A program made the translations under genes and the position numbers. A stretch of DNA of 10,498 nucleotides from Acidobacteriota bacterium (GTDB lineage: Bacteria > Acidobacteriota > Holophagae > Holophagales > Holophagaceae): assembly GCA_021778785.1 (NCBI GenBank), contig JAJYBX010000030.1, forward strand, positions 1 to 10,498. Direction: 5' to 3'. Within the stretch, counting starts at the first letter, position 1, and every line of letters starts with the position of its first letter. Under the pieces are notes generated by a model, which saw only the letters and a list, made by a program, of their open reading frames with translations, was not told the origin of the DNA and made no database searches. Below, one piece after another: positions 1 through 6,675 of this stretch.

Positions 1-1
1 G

Positions 2-391
2 AAATCCACGGGCCGGGAAACCTTCGGCGAGGCCTGGCTGGCAGCGGAAGCTCCGGCCCTGGAGGCCCTGCCCCTGGCCGACCGCCTGGCCACCCTGGCG
101 GCCTTCAGCGCGGCCTCCGTGGCCCTTGAGGTCGCCCGCCTGGGCCCACTGACGCCGGCCACCCGCGGCCTGGTGAGCGGCGGCGGGGCCCGCCATCGGC
201 GCCTGCGCCATGAACTGGCCCGCCGACTGCCACTGGTCCTGGCCGACGACACGGCCTTCCCACCCGGCGCCCGCGAGGCCGTGAGCTGGGCCCTACTGGG
301 GGCCGCCAGCGCCCTGGGTCTGCCGGGGAACCTGCCGGAGGTGACCGGCGCCCGCCGGCCCGCCGTCCTGGGGAGCTGGGCATGGCCTTGA
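2..391 (+). CDS. anmK: Anhydro-N-acetylmuramic acid kinase, C-terminal part (5' end outside window)
   Basis: AnmK cleaves and phosphorylates 1,6-anhydro-N-acetylmuramic acid with ATP, giving MurNAc-6-phosphate in cytoplasmic peptidoglycan recycling. The open frame enters from the left edge (first full codon at base 2) and ends with TGA at 389-391, giving 129 residues, roughly the last third of the family's usual 360-390. Three family signatures are visible in order: KSTGRE followed by a Trp-Leu pair near the start, LVSGGGARHRRL (the ATPase-type glycine loop) in the middle, and GLPGNLPEVTGA with AVLG close to the C-terminus. These match the E. coli AnmK end (VSGGGA, GLPGNLPSVTGA, VLG) from memory of the family. 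The GTG at 119 is not the real start, because the KSTGRE motif lies upstream of it. Its stop lies inside the next gene, which starts at 382, so the two are probably translated from one message. Confidence 0.9.
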   Translation, partial: KSTGRETFGEAWLAAEAPALEALPLADRLATLAAFSAASVALEVARLGPLTPATRGLVSGGGARHRRLRHELARRLPLVLADDTAFPPGAREAVSWALLGAASALGLPGNLPEVTGARRPAVLGSWAWP

Positions 392-2367
392 GGTGGCAGC
401 GCTGGCTGGACCACCTCCCGCTCTGGCTGGCCTGGGGCGCGGCCGCGTCCACGGGGGTGTACGACCCCGGCGAGATCAGCCTCATGGCCCTGCCCCTGGC
501 CGCCGCCGCCGTGGTGGAGGCCCTGCGCCGGGACCTCAGCCCCCTCCGGCGCTGGCTGGAAGCCGGCGCCCTGGCCTTCTTCGTCTTCGACCTGTTCCGG
601 GGCCGGGGCATCTTCCCCGTGGCCATCCACACGCTGTTCCTGCTGGCCGGGCTCCGCCTGGCCCTGCCCCGGGAGCGACCCCAGCGCCGCCAGCTCCTGC
701 TCATGGGCTTCCTGCTCTTCCTCACCTCGGCGGTGAGCACCACGGATCCGGACTTCCTGGCCTGGACCGTGGCCTGGCTCCTGGCGGCCATGGCGTCCCT
801 GCTCCAGCAGAGCTGGGAGGCCTCCGCCATCCTCCGGCCCGGCATCGCCCAGTCCCCGCCCTACCGCAAGACCCCCCTGTGGGCCCTGGGCGCCTTCGCC
901 TTCGGCTCGGCCTTCTTCCTGGTGCTCCCGCGCATCAGCCTGGGTCTTCGTCCCGTGCCCTTCCTGGGCCTCTCCTCCGGCTTCGGCCGGGCCGGCCTGA
1001 GCGACCACCTCGATCTCGCGGGTCAGGGGCCGATCCAGCCCAATTCCGAGGTGGTGCTGCGGATCATCCCCACGCCCGGCCTGGGACGCGCGCGGGATCC
1101 CGGACGGACCGCAGGCCTGGGCCTGCTGCGGGGGGTGGTCCTGGAGTCCGTGCAGGGCTTCCGCTGGGAGGTCTCCGGGGACACGCCGGAGGCGCCCCTC
1201 CCGCCCGTCCTGGCGGACATCCGTCCCCCGGGGGGCCTGCAGCAGGCCGAGTTCTTCCTGTCGCCCACCCCCCGCGGCATCCTGCCCCTGCCCTACGGCC
1301 TCGTGGGCACCCAGCGGCCGCCCGTGCCCCTCCGGCGCGGCTCCGGGGCCACCCTCCGGTGGCGCTACCCCACCCCCCGCACCCTGCCCCTGCAGGTGAG
1401 CTGGCGCCCGGACCAGGGCGAACCGGCAGAACCCCGGCTGGGGCCGGTCCGCTGGGCCCAGCTCACGCGGCTCGCGCCCGAACTCGACGCGGCGCGTCGC
1501 TGGAGCCTGCGGCTCGCCCCCCAGATCCTCCCGGCTCCGGACCTGGCGCGGACGCTGGAGACGGCGCTCCGCAGCTGGCGCTACACCCTCGACAACCCCA
1601 GCGGGCGGGCGGCCAACCCCCTGGAGGACTTCCTGGACCGCACCCAGGCCGGCCATTGCGAGTACTTCGCCTCGGCCATGGCCCTCATGCTGCGGGCCCG
1701 GGGGGTTCCCGCCCGGGTGGTGAACGGCTACCGGCTGGGACCCTGGATCGCGGAAGGCGGCTACTACCGGGTGAGCCAGAACGAGGCCCACAGCTGGGTG
1801 GAATACTGGGACCAGGGCGCCTGGCATGTGGCGGACCCCACCCCGGCGGCCCCGGCCACCAGCGCGGAGGGGAGCGCGGGCCTGGGACTGCTCTCCCGCT
1901 GGGCGGACACCCTGCGCTACCGCTGGGACCGCTACGTGGTGCGCTTCTCCGACCAGGACCAGCAGGCGGGCCTCGGGTGGCTCCGCGACTGGCTCTCGGG
2001 TTGGAGCTGGCGCTGGACACCGCCCGGCCGCCGCACGCTGGCGGCCCTCGGCGGGATCTCCGCGCTCTGGCTCCTCTGGCGAACCCGCGCCCGCTGGTGG
2101 CCGGGTCCGCCGGGCCCGGACCGCATCAAGGCCCTCCGCCCCCTCCTGGCCCGGCTGCGGCGGACCGTTCCGCCCCTCGCCGGGGAGACAGCCCGGGCCT
2201 GGCTACTGCGCCTGGGGGACCGGCGGCCCGAGCGGCTGGCGGCGCTCGCCCAGCTCGCCGACGCGGTGGATGCCGAGGCCTATGGCGAGGCACCCCAGGG
2301 CCCCGCCGCCGCCCTGGCGCGGGCGGAGGCGGAGGCCTGGCGGGGGTGGCGGCCTACTTCGCGGTGA
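382..2367 (+). CDS. TgpA-type membrane transglutaminase-like protein (DUF3488/transglutaminase core)
   Basis: A 661-residue inner-membrane protein of the TgpA family (TgpA itself is an essential Pseudomonas membrane protein with a periplasmic transglutaminase domain). About six or seven hydrophobic segments fill residues 11-183. They are followed by the DUF3488-type stretch [17 protein letters not shown] (about 201-216). The transglutaminase core holds a complete Cys-His-Asp triad: C426 in [11 protein letters not shown]470 in [10 protein letters not shown] and D485 in VADPTP. One more membrane helix lies at about 554-566, then a cytoplasmic tail of about 95 residues. Length and order are normal for the family, and the intact triad argues for enzymatic activity on envelope proteins or peptides; the substrate is unknown. 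The ATG at 382 overlaps the anmK stop by 10 bases, which indicates translational coupling. The more usual neighbours of this family (MoxR ATPase, DUF58 protein) are not seen here. The 3' end overlaps the convergent slipin gene by 14 bases. Confidence 0.9.
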   Translation: MALRWQRWLDHLPLWLAWGAAASTGVYDPGEISLMALPLAAAAVVEALRRDLSPLRRWLEAGALAFFVFDLFRGRGIFPVAIHTLFLLAGLRLALPRERPQRRQLLLMGFLLFLTSAVSTTDPDFLAWTVAWLLAAMASLLQQSWEASAILRPGIAQSPPYRKTPLWALGAFAFGSAFFLVLPRISLGLRPVPFLGLSSGFGRAGLSDHLDLAGQGPIQPNSEVVLRIIPTPGLGRARDPGRTAGLGLLRGVVLESVQGFRWEVSGDTPEAPLPPVLADIRPPGGLQQAEFFLSPTPRGILPLPYGLVGTQRPPVPLRRGSGATLRWRYPTPRTLPLQVSWRPDQGEPAEPRLGPVRWAQLTRLAPELDAARRWSLRLAPQILPAPDLARTLETALRSWRYTLDNPSGRAANPLEDFLDRTQAGHCEYFASAMALMLRARGVPARVVNGYRLGPWIAEGGYYRVSQNEAHSWVEYWDQGAWHVADPTPAAPATSAEGSAGLGLLSRWADTLRYRWDRYVVRFSDQDQQAGLGWLRDWLSGWSWRWTPPGRRTLAALGGISALWLLWRTRARWWPGPPGPDRIKALRPLLARLRRTVPPLAGETARAWLLRLGDRRPERLAALAQLADAVDAEAYGEAPQGPAAALARAEAEAWRGWRPTSR

Positions 2368-3124
2368 ACTTCTCGAAGGCCTTCATCAGTTCCATGGGCA
2401 GCGGGAAGACGATGGTGCTGTTCTTCTCCACCGCGATCTCCGTGAGCGTCTGCAGGTAGCGCATCTGGATGGCGGTGGGGTTCTCGCTGATCTTGTTGGC
2501 GGCCTCCAGCAGCTGCTGGCTGGCCATCAGCTCGCCCTCGGCGGCGATGATCTTGGCCCGCTTCTCGCGCTCGGCCTCGGCCTGCTTGCCCATGGCGCGC
2601 TGGATCTGCTCGGGCAGGTCCACGCTCTTCAGCTCCACGGCGGACACCTGGATGCCCCAGGGCTCGGTGGACTGGTCGATGATCTCCTGCAGGCGCTTGC
2701 TCAGCTTCTCCCGATCCGCCAGCAGCTCGTCCAGGGTCACCTCGCCGAGGACGCTGCGCAGCGTGGTCTGGGCGATCTGGCTGGTGGCGTAGTAGTAGTT
2801 CTCGACGCCGATGATGGCCTGCATGGGCTCCAGCACCTTGAAGTAGACGACCGCGCTCACCTTCAGGCTCACGTTGTCGCGGGTGATGATGTCCTGGCTG
2901 GGCACGTCCATCACCACGGTGCGCAGGCTCACGACCACCGCCTTGTCGAAGGGGCGGAAGATGAAGATGAGGCCGGGTCCCTTCGTGGCGTTGAGGGCCT
3001 TGCCCAGGCGGAAGACCACCGCGCGCTCGTACTGGTTCACCACCTTCAGGCAGCTGAGCAGCCAGACGATGACGACGAGGGCGGCCGGGCCGAAGCAGCC
3101 GAGAGAGGCGAAGAGCGCGTCCAT
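2354..3124 (-). CDS. Slipin (SPFH/band 7 membrane protein)
   Basis: A 256-residue stomatin-like protein. SPFH proteins assemble into membrane-anchored oligomers that organise microdomains and often regulate a membrane protease. Residues 10-27 form one N-terminal membrane helix. The slipin opening [13 protein letters not shown] (30-42) and [13 protein letters not shown] (49-61) follow, then the band 7 core with [15 protein letters not shown] (72-86) and [16 protein letters not shown] (156-171). A charged helical segment rich in Ala/Glu/Lys/Arg (about 175-210) should form the oligomerising coiled coil. The C-terminal [12 protein letters not shown] motif is typical of slipins. The ATG at 3124 is preceded by AGAGG about six bases upstream. 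The gene lies 24 bases downstream of the MBL-fold gene and is probably co-transcribed with it. Bacterial slipins usually sit beside an nfeD gene; none is visible in this window. Confidence 0.92.
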   Translation of the reverse strand: MDALFASLGCFGPAALVVIVWLLSCLKVVNQYERAVVFRLGKALNATKGPGLIFIFRPFDKAVVVSLRTVVMDVPSQDIITRDNVSLKVSAVVYFKVLEPMQAIIGVENYYYATSQIAQTTLRSVLGEVTLDELLADREKLSKRLQEIIDQSTEPWGIQVSAVELKSVDLPEQIQRAMGKQAEAEREKRAKIIAAEGELMASQQLLEAANKISENPTAIQMRYLQTLTEIAVEKNSTIVFPLPMELMKAFEKFTAK

Positions 3125-3148
3125 GGGGACCTCTGGAGATGTGGAGGC

Positions 3149-3772
3149 CTATCTTCGCACGAAGGGGTTGCCCGCGGCCTCCTCGCCCAGCACCGTCACC
3201 GGCCCATGCCCGGGGATGACCAGGGTGGCGTCGTCCAGGGTGTAGAGTTCCCGCCGGATGCTCTGTTCCAGCAGGTCCCAGTTCCCCCCCCAGAGGTCTG
3301 TCCGGCCGACGCCGCCGCGGAAGAGCGTGTCCCCGGCCAGGACCACCTGCCCCTTCTCGAAGGCGCCATGGAAGCAGCAGGAGCCGGGCGTATGGCCGGG
3401 CGTGTGGAGGGTGGTCAGCTCCAGGTGACGGTCCCCTGGGTTCAGTGCCGCCATGTCGGGCCGGGGGATGGCGGGCATGCCGAACATCCCGGTCTGCTGG
3501 GCCAGGGCCTCGATGAGGAACCCGTCGTCGCCGTGCAGGTGGGCCGGGCACTGCCAGTGGTCCTGGAGTTCCTTCGTGGCGCCGACGTGGTCGAAGTGGG
3601 CATGGGTGTGCAGGAGGGCCGTCACGGTGAAACCCAGGGCCTCCACACGGCGGCGGATCTTCGCCCCGTCCCCGCCCGGATCCACCACCACCCCGCGGCC
3701 CGTCGCCGGGTCCCACAGGAGCGAACAGTTGCAGCCCAGGGGGCCCACGGGGAAGGACTCGAGTTTCAGCAT
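3149..3772 (-). CDS. Metallo-beta-lactamase-fold hydrolase, glyoxalase II type
   Basis: A 207-residue soluble hydrolase of the small glyoxalase II-like group (E. coli YcbL is the familiar example). All metal ligands for a binuclear site are present: the signature THAHFDH gives H57, H59, D61 and H62, TPGHTPGS gives H127, AGDTLF gives D148, and IPGHGP gives H189. The opening FPVGPLGCNCSLL and VVDPGG are typical of this subgroup. It lacks the long C-terminal substrate-binding domain of classical glyoxalase II, so the natural substrate is uncertain: possibly S-lactoylglutathione or another thioester. No signal peptide is seen, so it should be cytoplasmic. The start at 3772 lies 16 bases after the stop of the V4R-like gene; a run of G just upstream is a poor ribosome binding site, so coupling to the upstream gene is likely. 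The slipin gene follows. Confidence 0.9.
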   Translation of the reverse strand: MLKLESFPVGPLGCNCSLLWDPATGRGVVVDPGGDGAKIRRRVEALGFTVTALLHTHAHFDHVGATKELQDHWQCPAHLHGDDGFLIEALAQQTGMFGMPAIPRPDMAALNPGDRHLELTTLHTPGHTPGSCCFHGAFEKGQVVLAGDTLFRGGVGRTDLWGGNWDLLEQSIRRELYTLDDATLVIPGHGPVTVLGEEAAGNPFVRR

Positions 3773-3788
3773 GACCCCAGTCTACGAT

Positions 3789-4337
3789 TCACCACTCGAT
3801 GTGGTAGACGCAGGCCCGGTGGCCCTCCTTCCGACAGCCGGTACCTCTCTGGTGGGACAGGCTGGGCGGTTTCTCGGCCGGGGCATGGTGCGCGAGGAGG
3901 GTCTCCAGGATGCCCTGATCCAGTTCGCAGCCGTACGGGTTGTCGCAGTAGATCTCCATGCGCCGGGGACCGAGCGGCTTGCAGGTGTAGTGGCCGATGC
4001 GGCCGCCCCGGTGGTTGACCTGGTAGGCGATGTCGAGGGTGAGGAGGGCCCGCTCGAGGGTGTCCACTTCCGGCGGGAAGCGGGAGCCGACGGGAATGGC
4101 CCGTCCCGCCGCCCGGAGGGCCCCCTCCCCATAGCGTCCGCAGGCCTCGCGGAGGGTGTCCAGCAGGGCCTGGTGGGAATACCAGCCCTCCCGGTCGGGG
4201 TCCAGCACCCCGGCCCGCCCCAGCAGGGCCAGGCTCTCGTCCCGGGGCATGCCGGCCAGGGCGAGGCCCTCCACCATCGCAAGCAGGCTCCCGCCCCAGA
4301 TTTCCACGGCAGGCGAGAAGGCTTTGAACTGGGGCAT
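3789..4337 (-). CDS. Cys-rich V4R-like protein of unknown function
   Basis: A 182-residue soluble protein that I cannot assign firmly. The C-terminal end GCRKEGHRACVYHIEW (167-182) resembles the Cys-x-x-x-G-x-x-x-C ending of V4R (4-vinyl reductase) domains, which bind small hydrophobic ligands or metals. The N-terminal FSPAVEIWGGSLLAMVEGL and the central stretch around RALLTLDIAYQVNHRGG (96-112) recall the same alpha/beta sensor-like fold (V4R/haem-NO-binding-like). Six cysteines are present (66, 119, 131, 137, 168, 176), four of them late in the chain, so metal binding is possible. No membrane helix or signal peptide is seen. The ATG at 4337 has only a weak ribosome binding site, but no better start lies nearby and the alignment-like motif begins right after it. 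It is the first gene of a tight unit with the MBL hydrolase and the slipin, which suggests it senses or carries a ligand for them; this is inference. Confidence 0.7.
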   Translation of the reverse strand: MPQFKAFSPAVEIWGGSLLAMVEGLALAGMPRDESLALLGRAGVLDPDREGWYSHQALLDTLREACGRYGEGALRAAGRAIPVGSRFPPEVDTLERALLTLDIAYQVNHRGGRIGHYTCKPLGPRRMEIYCDNPYGCELDQGILETLLAHHAPAEKPPSLSHQRGTGCRKEGHRACVYHIEW

Positions 4338-4358
4338 GGGGACGTTCAGGATGGAAGA

Positions 4359-4379
4359 GGAGGCACCGCTCCTGCCTCC
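4359..4379. promoter_or_regulatory. Perfect 7-bp inverted repeat in the divergent region between the V4R-like gene and uvrC
   Basis: The arms GGAGGCA and TGCCTCC flank a 7-base centre. The repeat lies in the 80-base space between two divergent starts (4337 minus, 4418 plus). It could be an operator or, if transcribed leftward, a hairpin at the very 5' end of the V4R-like message. A weak minus-strand -10-like TAGAAT sits directly beside it at 4380-4385, which would put a start of transcription inside the repeat. I see no good -35 box. Confidence 0.35.
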
Positions 4380-4417
4380 ATTCTAGATTCGGCCCAAACC
4401 CTTTCCCCTTGAGAAAC

Positions 4418-6250
4418 ATGGGTATTCGGTCAAACATCGAAAAATCACCAGCCCTCCAGCGCAAGCTCTCGGACCTGCCGCTGAGACCGGGTTGCTACCT
4501 CTACCGGGACCAGAAGGGGAACCTCCTCTACATCGGCAAGGCCAAGGTCCTGCGGAACCGGGTGAAGTCGTATTTCCAGAACAAGCACCAGGACGCCAAG
4601 ACGCGCCGGCTGGTGGCCCGCATCTGGGACCTGGAGTTCATCGTCTGCGAGACGGAGCTGGAAGCCCTGGTGCTGGAGAACAACCTCATCAACGAGCACC
4701 TGCCGCCCTTCAACATCCTCCTGCGCGACGACAAGAGCTACCCCTACGTGAAGCTCACCTGGAAGGAGGCCTTCCCCAAGGTGTTCGTGACGCGGAAGGT
4801 CCGGAAGGACAGTGGCCTCTACTACGGCCCCTTCTTCCCGGCCAGCACCGCCTACCGCACGGCGGAGCTGGTGTACCGCTTCTTCCAGATCCGGGACTGC
4901 GACATCGAGATCGACGGCAAGCGCGGCCGCGCCTGCCTCAAGTACCAGCTCCACCGCTGCACCGCCCCCTGCATCGCCGCCGTGGACCAGGCCGCCTACC
5001 GCGAGCAGGCCAAGGAGGCGCGGCTCTTCCTGGAGGGCAAACGCGACGAACTGAAGGCGCGGCTGGAAGCGGCCATGTGGCAGGCCGCCGAGGCCGCGGC
5101 CTTCGAGCGGGCCGCCCAGTACCGCGACGCGCTGCAGCAGGTGGACGCCTGGTTCACGCGGCAGAAGGCCGCCAGCCCCAACCTGGAGGACCTCGACGTC
5201 TACGGCAGCGCCGTGCTCGACGGCCGGGCCTGCGTCCACCGGCTGATGCTGCGGGACGGCCGGATGATGGGACGCCAGGAGTACGTGCTGGAGGATGTGG
5301 AGGCCTTCGACGGCGCGGTGCTGGCCGAGGTGCTCCAGCGCGTGTACAGCGCCGACGCCGTGCCCGGCCGGATTCTGGCCGAGGTCGAACCGGAGGATGC
5401 GGACCTGCTCCGCGACTGGCTGGGCGGCATGCGCGGCAGCCGGCCCCAGATCCACGTGCCGAAGAAGGGCGAGAAGGTGGACCTGCTGGCCATGGCCCAG
5501 GAGAACGCGCGCCTCGCCCTGGAGCGGAAGTTCGAGCCGGCGCGGCTCAACGAGGCCGTGCTGGAAGGCCTGCAGGCCTTCCTGGGCCTCAGCCACCTGC
5601 CCCGCCGCATCGAGTGCTTCGATATCAGCCACGGACAGGGCCGCGAGGTGGTGGCCAGCTGCGTGGTGTTCAGCGGGGGCTCGCCGGACAAGGCCCGCTA
5701 CCGCCGCTTCAAGATGACCAACGAGCAGAACGACGACTTCGCGAACATGTTCGAGGCCGTCACGCGCCGCTACAAGCGCATGAGAGACGAAGGACAGCCC
5801 TTCCCGGACCTGGTGCTCATCGACGGCGGCCTGGGCCAGTTGCACGCGGCGGAGTCGGCGCTGAAGGAGCTGGGCCTGGAGCAGCTGGAACTGGGCTCCC
5901 TGGCCAAGAAGGAGGAGCTGGTCTTCCGGCCGGGATCGAGCGAGCCCCTGCGCATCCCCAAGTCCTCGCCCGTGCTCCAGCTGCTCCAGCGCCTCCGCGA
6001 CGAGGCCCACCGCTTCGCCATCACCTACCACCGCGCCCTGCGGGCCAAGCGCACGCTCCAGACGGAGCTCACGCAGATCCCGGGCATCGGCCCCGCCACC
6101 GCCAGGAAGCTCCTCCAAACCTTCGGCAGCGTGACCCGGGTCCGGGAGGCCACCGAGGCCGAGCTGGCCGAGGCGGCCGGGCGGGCCACGGCCGCGCGCA
6201 TCGAAACGTGGAGACGGTCTCAATCCCACGAAGAGCCCCATATCCATTGA
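4418..6250 (+). CDS. uvrC: Excinuclease ABC subunit C
   Basis: UvrC makes the two incisions on either side of a DNA lesion in nucleotide excision repair, working with UvrA and UvrB. With the ATG at 4418 it has 610 residues, normal for the family. The N-terminal GIY-YIG nuclease domain reads PLRPGCYLY then LLYIGKAKVLRNRVKSYF (about 22-53), with the first motif in the form GCY. A cysteine cluster RACLKYQLHRCTAPCIA lies at about 172-187. A UVR domain for UvrB contact covers about 200-240. The second nuclease domain of RNase H type has D402 in CFDISHG, D469 in LIDGGLGQ and H531 in DEAHRF. A helix-hairpin-helix region with IPGIGPATARKLL (about 554-566) ends the protein, followed by a short His-rich tail. 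A TTG in the same frame at 4409 is possible, but the ATG is preferred; its ribosome binding site (GAGAA) is weak. It appears to be a single-gene unit. Confidence 0.96.
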   Translation: MGIRSNIEKSPALQRKLSDLPLRPGCYLYRDQKGNLLYIGKAKVLRNRVKSYFQNKHQDAKTRRLVARIWDLEFIVCETELEALVLENNLINEHLPPFNILLRDDKSYPYVKLTWKEAFPKVFVTRKVRKDSGLYYGPFFPASTAYRTAELVYRFFQIRDCDIEIDGKRGRACLKYQLHRCTAPCIAAVDQAAYREQAKEARLFLEGKRDELKARLEAAMWQAAEAAAFERAAQYRDALQQVDAWFTRQKAASPNLEDLDVYGSAVLDGRACVHRLMLRDGRMMGRQEYVLEDVEAFDGAVLAEVLQRVYSADAVPGRILAEVEPEDADLLRDWLGGMRGSRPQIHVPKKGEKVDLLAMAQENARLALERKFEPARLNEAVLEGLQAFLGLSHLPRRIECFDISHGQGREVVASCVVFSGGSPDKARYRRFKMTNEQNDDFANMFEAVTRRYKRMRDEGQPFPDLVLIDGGLGQLHAAESALKELGLEQLELGSLAKKEELVFRPGSSEPLRIPKSSPVLQLLQRLRDEAHRFAITYHRALRAKRTLQTELTQIPGIGPATARKLLQTFGSVTRVREATEAELAEAAGRATAARIETWRRSQSHEEPHIH

Positions 6251-6308
6251 CCTTGACGTCGCTTGGATTTCCTTCAACCCACCTCGCCGGGTGATCGTCT
6301 CTCGGAGT

Positions 6309-6326
6309 GTGCGGACGATTCCGCAC
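6309..6326 (+). promoter_or_regulatory. Short hairpin in the leader of the repeat-protein gene
   Basis: GTGCGG and CCGCAC form a perfect 6-bp stem around a 6-base loop. It ends five bases before the AGGAGG ribosome binding site of the gene at 6343, so if transcribed it would form in the 5' leader. There is no T-run after it, so it is unlikely to be a uvrC terminator. The 92-base gap after uvrC also holds TTGAC-like hexamers at 6247-6258, but I find no convincing -10 to pair with them. Confidence 0.25.
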
Positions 6327-6342
6327 CCACCAGGAGGCACCC

Positions 6343-6630
6343 ATGAAGACCTCGATCTGGCTGGCCGCGGCCCTCGGCGCGACCCTCGCCCTCTCGGCCC
6401 AGACGGCACAGAAGGACCAGACCCGGACGCAGTCGAAGGACCAGGCCCGTACGCAGGACCGCACGCGGACGCAGGACCAGACGCGCGATCAGGCGCAGAC
6501 GCAGACCCGCAGCCGCGATCAGCTCCAGTCCCGGGACCAGCTGCGCAAGCGCGACGGCAGCTGCGGGCAGACGCCCGGCACGGGCCAGCGGCTCGGCCAG
6601 ACCGGCGGAAAGGGTGGCCGGGGGCGCTGA
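6343..6630 (+). CDS. Small exported Gln/Arg/Asp/Thr-repeat protein, function unknown
   Basis: A 95-residue protein I cannot assign to a family. Residues 1-19 are a clear signal peptide (Lys near the start, hydrophobic core IWLAAALGATLAL, cleavage probably after LSA). Residues 24-70 are degenerate short repeats of the form [T/A/L]-[R/Q]-[T/S/K]-[Q/R]-D-[Q/R], for example TRTQDQ and LQSRDQ, with hardly any hydrophobic residue. A single Cys lies at 74 (DGSCGQ), and the tail is Gly/Arg-rich (TGGKGGRGR). The mature part is strongly basic and probably disordered, so binding to a polyanion, cell surface or mineral is conceivable but unproven. The ATG at 6343 is chosen because a perfect AGGAGG sits at 6332-6337 and the signal peptide begins right there; a longer reading from 6307 would bury it. 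The next gene, also exported, starts 45 bases downstream and may share its message. Confidence 0.75.
   Translation: MKTSIWLAAALGATLALSAQTAQKDQTRTQSKDQARTQDRTRTQDQTRDQAQTQTRSRDQLQSRDQLRKRDGSCGQTPGTGQRLGQTGGKGGRGR
6424..6552 (+). repeat. Degenerate in-frame repeats encoding the TRTQDQ-type units
   Basis: Inside the small exported protein gene, blocks such as ACGCAGGACC and CGGGACCAG or CGCGATCAG recur at 12-24-base intervals. They encode variants of a short (four- to eight-residue) unit carrying Arg, Gln and Asp. Copies differ at many third positions, so this is an old, diverged repeat rather than a fresh tandem expansion. Confidence 0.6.
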
Positions 6631-6675
6631 TCGGCCACACCCTTACGGAATCCATCCGATGATCCGGAGCCCCCG

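Noticed and set aside
393..2459. Plus-strand 688-residue open frame overlapping the TgpA gene
   Set aside because: Pro/Gly/Arg/Ala-rich frame shadow; the TgpA frame has a complete catalytic triad and membrane helices.
1826..4018. Plus-strand 730-residue open frame across the slipin and MBL genes
   Set aside because: Shadow running over two well-supported minus-strand genes; no recognisable domain.
6201..6240. CRISPR-repeat-like string near the uvrC end (GTCTCAATCCCACG with GAGAC upstream)
   Set aside because: Single copy, inside the coding frame, no spacer or second repeat, and no cas gene in the window.
4445..6655. Very long minus-strand open frame (736 residues) opposite uvrC
   Set aside because: It is the antisense shadow of uvrC: the composition is Leu/Gly/His/Ala/Val-rich with no domain, and uvrC is intact. 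High GC removes stop codons from other frames.
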